From Halictus rubicundus (lineage: Eukaryota; Arthropoda; Insecta; Hymenoptera; Halictidae): a stretch of 64,000 bases of DNA. The notes under the pieces were generated by a model. It saw nothing but the letters and a program-made list of their open reading frames with translations, was not told the origin of the DNA and ran no database searches. The stretch is from positions 5,251,001 to 5,315,000 of the forward strand of contig NC_135149.1 of assembly GCF_050948215.1 (NCBI RefSeq). The letters are read 5' to 3'. Below are positions 37,209-47,217 of this stretch, piece by piece (position 1 is the stretch's first letter; the number at the start of each line of letters is the position of its first letter). A program made the position numbers and the translations under genes.

Positions 37209-37934
37209 TACAGGGTGTACCAAGATTATGTGTAAATACTAACACAGCTGGATTCTGTATCTTTAGCTCGGTGGAGATCTGTTTGAAAAATTACGTGCAA
37301 AATTGTCCTTGACCAGTTTTTTCAAGATCAAGAGAAAACAATAGATCGCAAATGAACCGTTCTCTTGGAAAACAACTTTAAAGTTTTATAAACTATTTTA
37401 TCCCATATGTCTACGAGGTGTCCAAAAATGGTATAAACGCGGGGGAGGGGGATGATTCTACATGAAAAAATAAGCCGAAAATATAGAATAAATTTTTTTC
37501 ATTTGACGCCTCGTTTTTGGGAAAAATGACTAAAAATCTGTCAACTTCGCATGCCCAGGGTTTTTAAGAAGTAGAATTAGCAGATCATGAATAGACTCGT
37601 GAGACGATTCCTATTCAATAATACGCGTGTTCGTTGAATTTTCAAATTCTAATTTCTCAAAAACGAGGTATCAAATGAAAAAAATTTATTCTATATTTTC
37701 AATTTATTTTCTCATTTCCCATTTTTATAAATAAAGTAGTTCACGAAACTTTAAAGTCGTTTTTTAATAGAAAGGTTGAGTTGAGGTCTATAGTTCCTTG
37801 AGACTTTTTATCCCCTCGATGAGTAGATTACGATGCAATAATAAAAAATTTAACCTTGAAAATGTCGATCAAGGACAATTTTGCACGTAATCCAGCTGTG
37901 ATAGTCTTTACACATACTTTTGGTACACATTGTA
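37209..37934. mobile_element. TACAGGGTG element with a second element nested inside
   Basis: The outer ends are TACAGGGTGTACCAAGATTA and, in reverse, TACAATGTGTACCAAAAGTA. The arms continue in pairs (AACACAGCTGGATT / ATCACAGCTGGATT; GTGCAAAATTGTCCTTGA on both). Between them, about 37415-37725 is a different inverted-repeat element with GAGGTGTCCAAAAATGGTAT at its left and paired words ATATAGAATAAATTTTTTTC / AAAAAAATTTATTCTATATT. The outer arms resume around it (CTTTAAAGTTTTATAAACTA / ACGAAACTTTAAAG). This is a clear insertion order: outer first, inner later. Confidence 0.65.
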
Positions 37935-38513
37935 CATTAACAGCTTAAAGACGACGTGATTGACTTTAAACTTGAAATACGATATAAATAAAAAAATATA
38001 TAATTTCTGACAAATATTTGTTCAAGAATGGAGTTTTGTAGTCTGCGTTTATATGCTATGCACTTGCAATCAATTTCTCTCTCTAACTCTATTATTATAT
38101 GTGTAGACAATTTTACTAAAACATAATAACAAGTTTCTTTCTATTTATAAATACAGAAATCAAACTGTACTATTTCTCAACAACCCGCTTTTCACATTAA
38201 CAAACACTCTCACAAACTGACTTTGCTTTACGGTTTGCTGAATTTATTTATTTTTGTAGTCATCCATTAGAATTTCTCATATTCCTAGATCAATGACTAA
38301 CTTTCTTATTGTTAGTACCAAAGCCCGAAATATTATCCTTACGTATATCAACATTTCAGGTTTTATTAAATAAACGATCATGTGTTTCACGTTGGCATTG
38401 ATATCCTGCCTCGAATGCCTTACGAACGATTCATTTGCAGAGTGGCTAAATTTTTAATGTTATATTTTTCGAAAATTGAATAATACCTGTTTATCTTGGG
38501 AACTCTTTTTCAG

Positions 38514-38681
38514 TTTATAATGAGGAAAAGGCAAACCAGGTTCAACTATGGCGAGCGGTGTCGACCGGTGTCTTTAGATGCCTATAGCGTCGATAGTGTC
38601 TCCGCGTACAACAGCGTGAGACGCAAAGGAGTAGCTAGATCTTCGAAAAGGAGTTATGGGAATCCAACATTTGAGGATTCG
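38514..38681 (+). CDS. receptor-type tyrosine phosphatase, exon 5 (juxtamembrane)
   Basis: The exon follows ctctttttcag and ends GATTCG|gtaagt. It is 168 bp, 56 codons, phase 0 at both ends. It encodes FIMRKRQTRFNYGERC, RPVSLDAYSVDSVSAYNSVR, RKGVARSSKRSYGNPTFEDS. The basic MRKRQTR directly after the exon 4 helix is the stop-transfer signal, which places the C-terminal side in the cytoplasm. Several Tyr and Ser residues near basic residues could be phosphorylated; this is inference. It is isolated by large introns on both sides (13.7 and 5.1 kb), but splice phase and sense fit the chain exactly. Confidence 0.85.
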
Positions 38682-38957
38682 GTAAGTGTTAATTATCTAT
38701 TGCATCTGTTAATTAATTTCCCTTAGTCGATTTTGAAAAATGGCGCTATACTTAGAAATTAACGTGCAATAATTCGCACTGACATTTTAATATCATGAAT
38801 GATCTTAGAAAGACTAGCAAGCCGTTTCAAAGCATAACAAACTCATCTTTAGATACCAATATTTAAAAAAAACTATACATATATTGTAAAATAAGTCTTT
38901 AAGATTGGTGTTAAATAATCGAACTTACCTACTAAGTAATTTTATAATTTTAATTAA

Positions 38958-39156
38958 CACACTATCGGCGGGTAACACCATGAGCTTGACTCACACGTTA
39001 CGTCGTTGCTTAACAACCCGAAGGTTGCTTACAAAGAGTTGTGCAAAACAAAATATTCATTACATGAAAAAAAAAACAAGCATTGGTAAGTGCTTCACTA
39101 ACACTTAGCGTACGTTCTGCATAAAAGGTATTAATACCCGACCCGCCGATAGTGTG
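38958..39156. mobile_element. 199 bp TTAA-flanked element
   Basis: The ends CACACTATCGGCGGGT and ACCCGCCGATAGTGTG are perfect 16 bp inverted repeats. TTAA stands on both sides (38954-38957 and 39157-39160). No coding capacity. Target choice suggests a piggyBac-type transposase in trans. It lies about 280 bases after exon 5. Confidence 0.82.
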
Positions 39157-39332
39157 TTAATATAAAATATGAACTTTGAAACCAATCATTTTGTATGGTC
39201 CCATCATTCTAGTGGTCATTTAGTAAAGATGTTAATTTTAAAATAGATAGCATTGGAAAGTCTTTCCAGGGTTAGGGTTAATATCTTACTATTGCTCTAG
39301 TTTTTTATGTGTATATGTATATCAGTATAGGA

Positions 39333-39414
39333 CAGGCCTGGGCAATAATGGGGGGTCTCAGGAGTGGAAAGAGGACTCGTATGTGGCTCGCGAGCCACCA
39401 GTTGGTCAGGCCTA
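39333..39414. mobile_element. 82 bp hAT-type mini-element with exact 8 bp duplication
   Basis: It starts CAGGCCTGGGCAA and ends TTGGTCAGGCCTA, and the identical 8-mer GTATAGGA stands on both sides (39325-39332 and 39415-39422). The core is a short palindrome (TGGCTCGCGAGCCA). It corresponds to the two ends of the 36129-36572 element with the middle removed. Confidence 0.82.
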
Positions 39415-40223
39415 GTATAGGAAGTAAATCTGGAAAAGATAATTTCTACTCTAAAAGCCAACGGTATACAAAAAACAAATAATATTTTCATATAAGATGT
39501 TGGCATCGAAACAATTAATTTGCATTTGCAAATCCGGTAAAGTGCTACATTTAATGAGCGATTTTGTTGATCATGGAATCGCGCAAAAACGTTAAATTCA
39601 GATACGCATCGAGAAGTATTGGTTACATTTATCCATTTTTACGTAATTTACATTATCTAATATTTGATTTATAATTGATGCCTCTCTTCATTATGTATTG
39701 CTCCTTTATATACGTACATTTTCTGCATTTTTTCGCAACTTACGTTCAGAGGATTAAAACAATAAGCTCCAATACATGCTACTTATTAAAAACAAGTTAT
39801 TGTATCGTTCTAAATTGTTTATAGTAGAATGAAGAGCTGCTTTGAAAGAAAATTGCATATATTCTGTTAATTTTACTCCTCAAGAAAAACATAATGTAGA
39901 TTTTGTAGATCATTAGAAATTACAAATTTAGTAAATAATACAGAACCCCATAAGTACTTTCTAAATGATAATATTGAAATGGGAGACCTGTTTGTAGGGT
40001 AAAACACGAGTGATATTATGTTTATTATGTTTTATGTTTTTTTTATTTTTTTGTGATACTATATAGTATCTATATTTACTTTACTTTACATGAACAACAA
40101 TATTTTTCTATTGAATATATTTTCCGTTTATATAAGGCAAACATGTTCTTCTGTTTACAGCATGCATTTAACACGTTCTTGTAAATATAAATTTATTGCA
40201 CAGGTAAATTACTCCACTTAATT

Positions 40224-40590
40224 TTGACGCCAGAAACGTGCTTCAAGTTTTCGCCTTTATTTCGCAACAGAATCAAGACAAATTATAGCTCAATTTGTAG
40301 CTGGAGATATTTTCTAGTGCGCGCTGGTCTCGACATCATCCAGAAAACCCATACAATGGCATAAAAATGCTTGGATTCCTACTTCGAACGCTTATATTAC
40401 CAAATATCTGCATAATCTCGTCAACGCATGACCAACGCGCACTGCATTGAACCTTCCTCTTTCGAATGAGCTCTTCCCCAGTGAAAAAAAATTCTCATAT
40501 AAAGACGAAAACTTTCCTCCCATGATACCATTTGTCGCCTATTTTTGTCGGTAACGTGGTCACTCTACCTTATCGCGAATCTACGGAGTC
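40224..40590. repeat. dispersed repeat B, copy 2
   Basis: It is the second copy of the repeat at 14731-15125, same orientation, with an internal deletion near 40377 and a run of C immediately after its end (about 40592-40602). Shared ends are TTGACGCCAGAA and CTTATCGCGAATCTACGGA. The class is not recognised. Confidence 0.65.
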
Positions 40591-42196
40591 TCCCCCCCCC
40601 CCCTCAGATAACAAAATCAATTTTTTATCAATTGTACGAATCATCTGAAAAATGATTTATAGCAGATTTCATGAAGTATCTTAAAGATTATAAAAGTTAC
40701 AAAGGTTTTATCCGACCACACACATAACTAAAAAATTGATATACATATTGTAAAAATATTTAAGAAATAGTACTTTCGAATGCAGTTTTCAAAAGAGTTA
40801 CAGTTATTACGGCTCAAAAAGTAGGTTAAATTTAGTGATACCTAGAAATACTATGCAACATGTGACTTTTAAACTGTCTTAGATGCGCATTCCTACATAT
40901 CAAAGAAATATATCAAAATTGTTTCGTATAAAAATACAGTTAATATTGAAAGTTATAACTATTATCCGGTAATCGTTAATAATTTGTCATTTAGTGAATT
41001 GTAAAATGTTTTGGATATAATTACTGATTTGAAACATTAATAGAAACCTTTATAGAAGTTCAAACTTTTAAACTATTCCAGAAACGAGACTTATGAATGT
41101 AAATAGGATCGTAAACTTTCATTTTGCATTGAGAAGTGATAATAATTGCCGATTAAGCGATTTTAAGCTTTAAGCAAGTTTTTCTGAAAACGCAATTTTT
41201 AAAAGAGTGGACACGATTCTAGAAACTTTAATGAATCAATTAGAAGGAACCTTCATAGTAAGACTCGCTGCAGAGCCATCCACGAACATAATTTTTCGAA
41301 CGTTGTTTTTTCTTGCATTTTTGTTTGTAAAACTGTCCGTTTTTTTGCACTACTTTTTCCAAATATGCACAAATCATAGTAGTGTTGGTTTCCTGTTGCA
41401 ATTGTAAATAAGGTGAATGAAAGTTTTAAAAAGTTGTTTCAATATTTGATTTCAGGCGATCCTATGAGTCGATTTCATGTTCTCCGTTTAGGCATCTCTT
41501 TATGGCAACACTGCACTAAGCACCACCTACAAAATGTGTCAAAAGTGGAAGCATAAGAAAAGATTTTTTGATCATCTTAAAGAGTGTATTAATAAAAGCC
41601 AATGCGATTTTTTACGAAATGTTATAACCTGTTCTATTGAAAAGTCCCAAAAATTACCTATTTCTTGAGCATTTTGACCGCGAGGCCCCCTCAAAAACCA
41701 CCATAGAACGTTGCACGTAAAAGAAACTGTGTGTATATGAAGTTATAGGCGGTGTGTCTTGCAAATATTAAACTTACTAATGACAGATGTAATAAAAGAA
41801 AGGAAAGTTCAAGTTGGTGTTCATATGGGTTGCATTATTTTCCATAGGTTTTGCTAGAAAGTCTAAAATACACTCCGCGACAATACGATGAGAGACTATA
41901 CAAAACCATACAAGTCTGTGTTACGAGAAAAAATATGGCCCTCCCATATATATAGTGTTACTTTTTACTTCATGAGAAATCTTTTTCGATAAAGTACAAT
42001 TTATAACTATGAAAATGACGACAGTAAAACTCATAAAATTAAAGCACCTATTTTTAGCCGCGACAAAACTATAAGACATATTTTTTGTAAAAAGTAAATC
42101 TTTTTGATATAGATTTATGCTGTTTTTTTTTAAATTTTCAACACTTCCACTTTTCTACAACACACGTCTTTAATTTTTCTACATCAAGGCCGATTC

Positions 42197-42416
42197 AAGG
42201 CCTGACCAACTAGTGCTCCGAGAGTCGATGACGTACAATCGGCTACCCCCACTATCCCGCTTTCATGCATAAGACAAGTAAGGCAAGCTCGTATTCGCCT
42301 CTCGCGCTCGTGCGATTCGGCCTGTCCCGACAGGTCGGTTGGTCGACCGGAGTGCGATACTGGGGGTAGCTGACTCTACGTCATCGACTCACAGAGTACT
42401 AGTTGCTCGGGCCTGC
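42197..42416. mobile_element. hAT-like palindromic element
   Basis: The left end AAGGCCTGACCAACTAGTGC and the right end, in reverse, CAGGCCCGAGCAACTAGTAC form inverted repeats of about 55 bp that continue through GAGTCGATGACGTA and GGCTACCCCCA / TGGGGGTAGC. No matching target duplication is visible. It ends about 14 bp before the next element. Confidence 0.65.
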
Positions 42417-42430
42417 TCTAAACTCTAGAG

Positions 42431-42944
42431 CAGCTGGGCATGGTTGAGGCCCTTCAAAAGCTTGCTTTCCCCACCAACCTTTCTTCCACGCAGCCGCGCA
42501 TCTTCGTCGCGTTCGCTGGTGTCTCGTGTTTTTGTTGCCCCACTATATGTACTATGCGTCCATCAGGACATTTGCAAGGATTCCGACAGTGGGGCGCAGG
42601 GGGATCTACGAGACCCCACTCTTGACACCAGGCGGCGGACACCACTTTTACGCTTAGGCTCTGGCGGGAACGGTCAACATAAATGCTCAGTGTTACCATA
42701 TCACTCTGTTCCAGTCAGACTCAATACGTGCTTTGCCGTCTTCGTCAAGCGATTCGGCCAATACCTGAACATACAAATTTTTCACTGCCATCTCCTGATG
42801 GACGTCTATTACCGTCGCGTCGTAGCAATACGCGACAGGCGAAGTGCGTCCTTTCTCCATGGTAACCGCGCTTACTGGAAGGGGACAATGGGTGTCACGG
42901 TGGGGACGGTATTGCCTCAATTGAGGCAAATATGCCCAGTCCTG
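42431..42944. mobile_element. hAT-like non-autonomous element, 514 bp
   Basis: The ends are CAGCTGGGCAT and, in reverse, CAGGACTGGGCAT. The 8 bp flanks CTCTAGAG and CTCTAGCG agree at seven of eight positions, as expected for a hAT duplication with one later change. It is GC-richer than the intron and happens to contain overlapping open frames on both strands, none with a recognisable domain. It is related to 2171-2609. Confidence 0.72.
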
Positions 42945-42979
42945 CTCTAGCGTAAAGAGCTTAGATTTGTATAGTTTCA

Positions 42980-43346
42980 TACAGGGTGTTCCAATGTTGT
43001 ATATCCTTGAAAGTGTTGATTCCTGGGATCATTGGAAGTCATTTTTTCCTTTGCGAAAATGTTCTCCGCTGCTTTGTTAAGGAGTTATTAACAGAAAAGA
43101 CAGACCAATCAGAGCGCGGTTACAACAGACAGATGCCGGCTCGGCGACAGGTCCCGCTGGGCGTGGCGTTGGAATTGGCTGAGCTGGAATTCGTCCGCTG
43201 TTGCCACGCTCTGATTGGTCCGTGTTTTTCGTTAACATCTCCTGGACGAAGCCGCGAAGAACATTTTCGCAAAGGAAAAAGTTACTTCAAATGACCTCAG
43301 GAATAAACCCTTTCAAGGAAGTACAACATTCTTGGGACACCTTGTA
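42980..43346. mobile_element. palindromic TACAGGGTG short element, subfamily C, copy 2
   Basis: The left end is TACAGGGTGTTCCAATGTTG and the right end, in reverse, is TACAAGGTGTCCCAAGAATG. The body matches 46398-46767 closely: TCATTGGAAG..TTTTTTCCTTTGCGAAAATG, GACCAATCAGAGCGCGG and TGTTTTTCGTTAACATCTCC. At 367 bp it is a MITE-type element. It is about 480 bases upstream of exon 6. Confidence 0.72.
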
Positions 43347-43821
43347 TATCATGTCTTATAGCAACGAAGTGTAGTATTTTCAATGGGTTCCATGCCTTTT
43401 CGATCATTCAGGAGACAGATCGTGCAGTTACTTTTTAGTCAAACTCTATGGAACCTAATAAACATACGCAGTTCTGTAATAAGTTCGATAATAAATTGAA
43501 TACCACGATAATAGAATATGGTATACAATAATAAAATAAATTGTGGGTACGGAAATTAATTTTGCACGTAATGAACGTCGTTTAGAAAAAGCAGTCCTGC
43601 ACAAGCTGATCGAACAGTATGCTTAAGACCTGCTAATGTAACCATATTAAACTAGCCTTCGTTTAGATTGATTAAACTGCGACAACTTTGAAAGCAATCG
43701 TGAAAATCGAGTCCCGAGGAAATGAAGGCTGTGCAACCAGCGAAACGGCAGTTAACTGTGTTAATGTTGCGATAAAAGCCTCGAAAATTGTATTTCTACG
43801 AACGGTGTGTTCTCGTTCCAG

Positions 43822-44064
43822 AGCGCTATACCGTCCCACCCTTTGAATTTTGCCGGGCTTTCATCTTTCTGTAACGACGTTAATGCAATCAACGAGGAAT
43901 TCTCCAGCATCCCGCAAGTTTCGGCGAAGATAGACGAGCTACCGACCGGGGCTGAAGTGAAGAACAGATACGCGAACGTGATACCACTTCCGGAAACGAG
44001 GGTGCTGCTCCAAAAAATTCACAACGACACTCTTACGGAATATATTAATGCCAGTTATGTCAGG
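43822..44064 (+). CDS. receptor-type tyrosine phosphatase, exon 6 (start of catalytic domain)
   Basis: The exon follows ctcgttccag and ends GTCAGG|gtgagt. It is 243 bp, 81 codons, phase 0. It encodes the N-terminal part of a protein tyrosine phosphatase domain: FAGLSSFCNDVNAINEEFSS, then the phosphotyrosine-recognition loop KNRYANVIPLPETRVLL, and EYINASYVR. In the family the Tyr of NRY packs against the substrate phosphotyrosine ring, and YINA(S/N)Y is near-invariant. Both are present here (residues of about 1258-1260 and 1284-1289). Confidence 0.93.
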
Positions 44065-46397
44065 GTGAGTAGTACCACTATTTATTAGCATGGTTGGGCG
44101 CATTTCATTCGAAATAAGATAACAAATAATTATTTTAAATATTTTTTTATTTGGATTTTACAAATAACATAAAAAGCTTATTTTCGATTTGACATGTAAA
44201 TCAAATAAATTATTTTCAAATTATTATATTTGTATCATTATTATTATTATTATATTTGAATAATCTTTTTCATTTCAAATACATTGTTCGAATAAATAAT
44301 AAATACTCTCACTTCTATGTGATTATTGAAGTAACTAAATTATTTATTAAATTTAGGTATGTTGATTTTTGTTGTTTAATGGTTAAAGTTTAACTGCATT
44401 CGCCTTTAAAATTGTTCTTCAGTACACGAATTAAATAAAATTTTTGAGAGTACGAATTGTTTGATGAAATGAAATTCAAATAATGAAATAATTTTGAAGA
44501 AATTATTTGGCTGTTCAAATGAACTAACATCTAACTATTTCAAATGTCAGGTAGCCAAATAGGATAATATATTATCTTAACGATTATTTTACAAATGATT
44601 CACCATTTTGATAATCCCAAGCCTGTTTATTAGCACTTTACTCGTTTCAGCTTTCCAAATATTTTTCACGATAAAGGAGAGGTTTCTTTTCTGCTCTGTG
44701 AAACAAAGACAACTCTGGTGATCCGGTTGAAAACGGCTCATTTATTATCAGTAGACTGCGGATTTTTTGCATTTCTGACAAGAATGAGTAGATCAAATGG
44801 TAAAAACAATAAAAACATTTAAACAATTTAAAAATACTTTTATATTGTTTTCAACCGTTTAAAGTTATTTAGAAATAAAATGAATAAAAAATTTGCAGTC
44901 TAATTATCATATTGTTTGACTTGGACAATTTTTATTTTGCATAAAGATCCGCAGTCTCAACCAATGTACTTTTAGTTTTGCCAGGACAAAATACATTCAA
45001 ACTCGAGCTAACAAAACATTTATTTTCACAAACATTGTAAAGTTCTTTTAACGAAAAGTCGTTGGAAAACAGACAAGTGTCTGAATTTGTTGTGAAATAA
45101 GATTTATGTTATACAAAAAGATTGAAAATCGTACACACAGTAAACCAGTACATACATTATTAACAAGTTGATATAATTATACCATATCACTACATCAATA
45201 ACAACAATTAAATAAGCGAAAGATAATAATAAAATTATGAGATAAATGAACAAAAGACAATAATAAAGTTATGAAATAAATAAGTGAAAGACAATAATAA
45301 AATTATGAAATGTATAAGCGAAAGAAACTAATAAGAGCATAAAAAAGCAACAAAGGAGTTAATAGAATCATTATAGAAAAATGAGGAATCTTCGCTAAAT
45401 TTTCCTTGCGACATAAACAAACATAATCATTTTCAGTGTAATCTTTTTCATCCATTCACAAGTACCTACATAACAGAGCGTCTCAGCATGTTTCGTGTGA
45501 TCCAAGCAATAGCAATAGTTAACACAGCGTTTTGTCTACATGAGAAAAGGATGTTGCATAATGTATTACGAAGAATACGAATGCTTGTTGCATAAGCTGC
45601 GAGTACAGTCATACGCGGAAGCGGGACGGACGTTAACACCTGTTTCCACTGAATGATTAGGAAGTTTAAATTATGCCTTGTAGTAACAGAAATGATAATT
45701 GATCATCCTCAAGACAATTAATTCAATCGTGATTATGTAAATCAGAATAAGAAACATCACCGCTTGAAGGGCAATAATAATCTGTCGGGTTTGATAAATT
45801 GTGAAAACAGCCACACACATTATGGCAGTAATGTGCATCAAAAAACTGTACGAAGTTTATTACCTTTCGAAATACTCAAAAATCAAATTTCAAAGCAATT
45901 ATGTTGGTAGACACATGTGTTGTTATTCTAAACAAAAAATGCTTAATCAATATTATCAAAAAGAATTAAGGATATACAGGGTGTCCACGCTATTACTAGC
46001 CAGCGTTTTTCTTGTAAATAAATAGTAAATATTAGGAAAAAATGAAAGAGGAAAAAATAGTATTGTTTTTTGTACGCAACACAATGGCGTATGTAATTTT
46101 GTTTTGTTTATACTATTTTGTTAGATATGAAGGTGACCTTCAATTTTTTAAATGGAATGCTGTATATTTTTTGATATCACATGAAAGCGTGTGTCTAGAC
46201 GAATTCATCCATATACTTCATAGTGACCGTCAAGGTCATGCAAGGTCAGAAATGGACATCCAAATATGAGGTTACGTATTTCATAATCATAATGTAACAG
46301 TGACTAAAAGAATATGTTTATGTTTTGTGACAATGCGAGTTGAAAGCGTACAACCTACACCTAGAGTTTTTAGTACTTAGATTGTATTGATCAATTA
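44065..46397. other. intron 6, first part
   Basis: Bases 44095-44600 consist of diverged AT-rich units of TTATTTCAAATA type. Bases 45170-45340 contain three copies of an about 50 bp unit (AGACAATAATAAA.TTATGA.ATAAATAAG..AA). A TACAGGGTG repeat end starts at 45973. No gene is recognised. Confidence 0.5.
45973..46270. repeat. TACAGGGTG-end repeat, copy 2 of subfamily A
   Basis: It starts TACAGGGTGTCCACGC and matches 572-870 in the same orientation, for example GAAGGTGACCTTCAATTTTT, TTTTGATATCACATGAAAGC and CAAGGTCATGCAAGGTCAGA. It has no coding capacity that I trust. Confidence 0.55.
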
Positions 46398-46767
46398 TAC
46401 AGGGTGTCCCAAAAATATTGTACTTCCTTGAAAGGAGTGATTCCTGAGATCATTCGAAGAAACTTCTTCCTTTGCGAAAATGTTCTTCGCAGCTTTTTTA
46501 AGGAGTTATTAACGAAAAAGACGAACCAATCAGAGCGCGGCTACAGCAGACGGATGTTATCTCAACTACAGGTTCTTCTGAGCGTAGCGTTGGCATTGGG
46601 TAAGCCGGAGTCCATCCATTGTAACCGCACTTTAATTGATCGGTGTTTTTCGTTAATAATTCCTTAACAAAGCCGCAGAGAACACTTTCGCAAAGGAAAA
46701 ATTTACTTCAAATGATCTTTGCAATCGCTCTTTTCAAGAAAGTACAACACTTTTAGAACACCCTGTA
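46398..46767. mobile_element. palindromic TACAGGGTG short element, subfamily C, copy 3
   Basis: The left end TACAGGGTGTCCCAAAAATA and the right end, in reverse, TACAGGGTGTTCTAAAAGTG both continue into TTGTACTT(C/T)CTTGAAA(G/A)(G/A)AG(T/C)GATT. It is 370 bp and close in sequence to 42980-43346. It carries no gene. Confidence 0.75.
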
Positions 46768-47063
46768 GATGAGTATGCAGTATTCGATATTCTTTTGAAC
46801 ACACTCTATGTACATGCATATAAACTAAACGTGTTTCAATTACTCCGCGTACATGCATTACGTAATACATATACAGAGAATTCACATGGCGCAATACCTT
46901 CTAGTTGGCAATTAACATGGGCATGGTCCAAGTAATTAATACTATGAATCAATATCTTAATCCACCCCTTAGATACTTATCACTGATATTACTTGATTTC
47001 GATTGAAATTGATTCTGTTTGAGACATCAGATTCCTGTCAAGATACTAATGTCAAGTAAATGG

Positions 47064-47071
47064 GTTATCAT
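47064..47071. repeat. hAT target duplication, left copy
   Basis: GTTATCAT directly precedes the element's TAGGGATTG end. The identical 8-mer follows the right end. Confidence 0.92.
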
Positions 47072-47089
47072 TAGGGATTGCAATACCGG

Positions 47090-47165
47090 ACCAAAAATGC
47101 AATACCGGTATTCGGTATTTTTTTAAACGTTGTACCGGTATACCGGTATTAATACCGGTACTAGG
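47090..47165. repeat. left subterminal ACCGG-word cluster of the hAT element
   Basis: The words ATACCGGTATTCGG, GTACCGGTATACCGGTATT and AATACCGGTAC occur within 75 bases. Each holds the palindrome ACCGGT or TACCGGTA. In hAT elements such subterminal words are transposase binding sites; that role is inferred here. Confidence 0.7.
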
Positions 47166-47217
47166 AATTTTCATGAAGGTACAAAAACTCAGTTGTTTAA
47201 TAGGAAAAAAAAAATAA

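Larger units (their letters stand above)
35226..38513. other. intron 4, last part
   Basis: It holds the hAT-like element at 36129-36572 and the nested TACAGGG elements at 37209-37934. The rest is AT-rich with no recognised gene. The intron ends aactctttttcag at 38513. Confidence 0.55.
38682..43821. other. intron 5
   Basis: It holds the TTAA element 38958-39156, the 82 bp hAT-type element 39333-39414, repeat B copy 2 (40224-40590), two neighbouring hAT-like elements (42197-42416 and 42431-42944) and a TACAGGG element (42980-43346). Between these, 39415-40220 and 40591-42190 are AT-rich with nothing recognised. Confidence 0.6.

Noticed and set aside
42440..42980. Overlapping open frames up to 168 codons on both strands
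   Set aside because: They lie wholly inside a hAT-like non-autonomous element, have no recognisable domain, and are explained by local GC content.
42980..46767. Open frames of 87-102 codons within the TACAGGG elements
   Set aside because: They read through palindromic non-autonomous elements and show no protein family.
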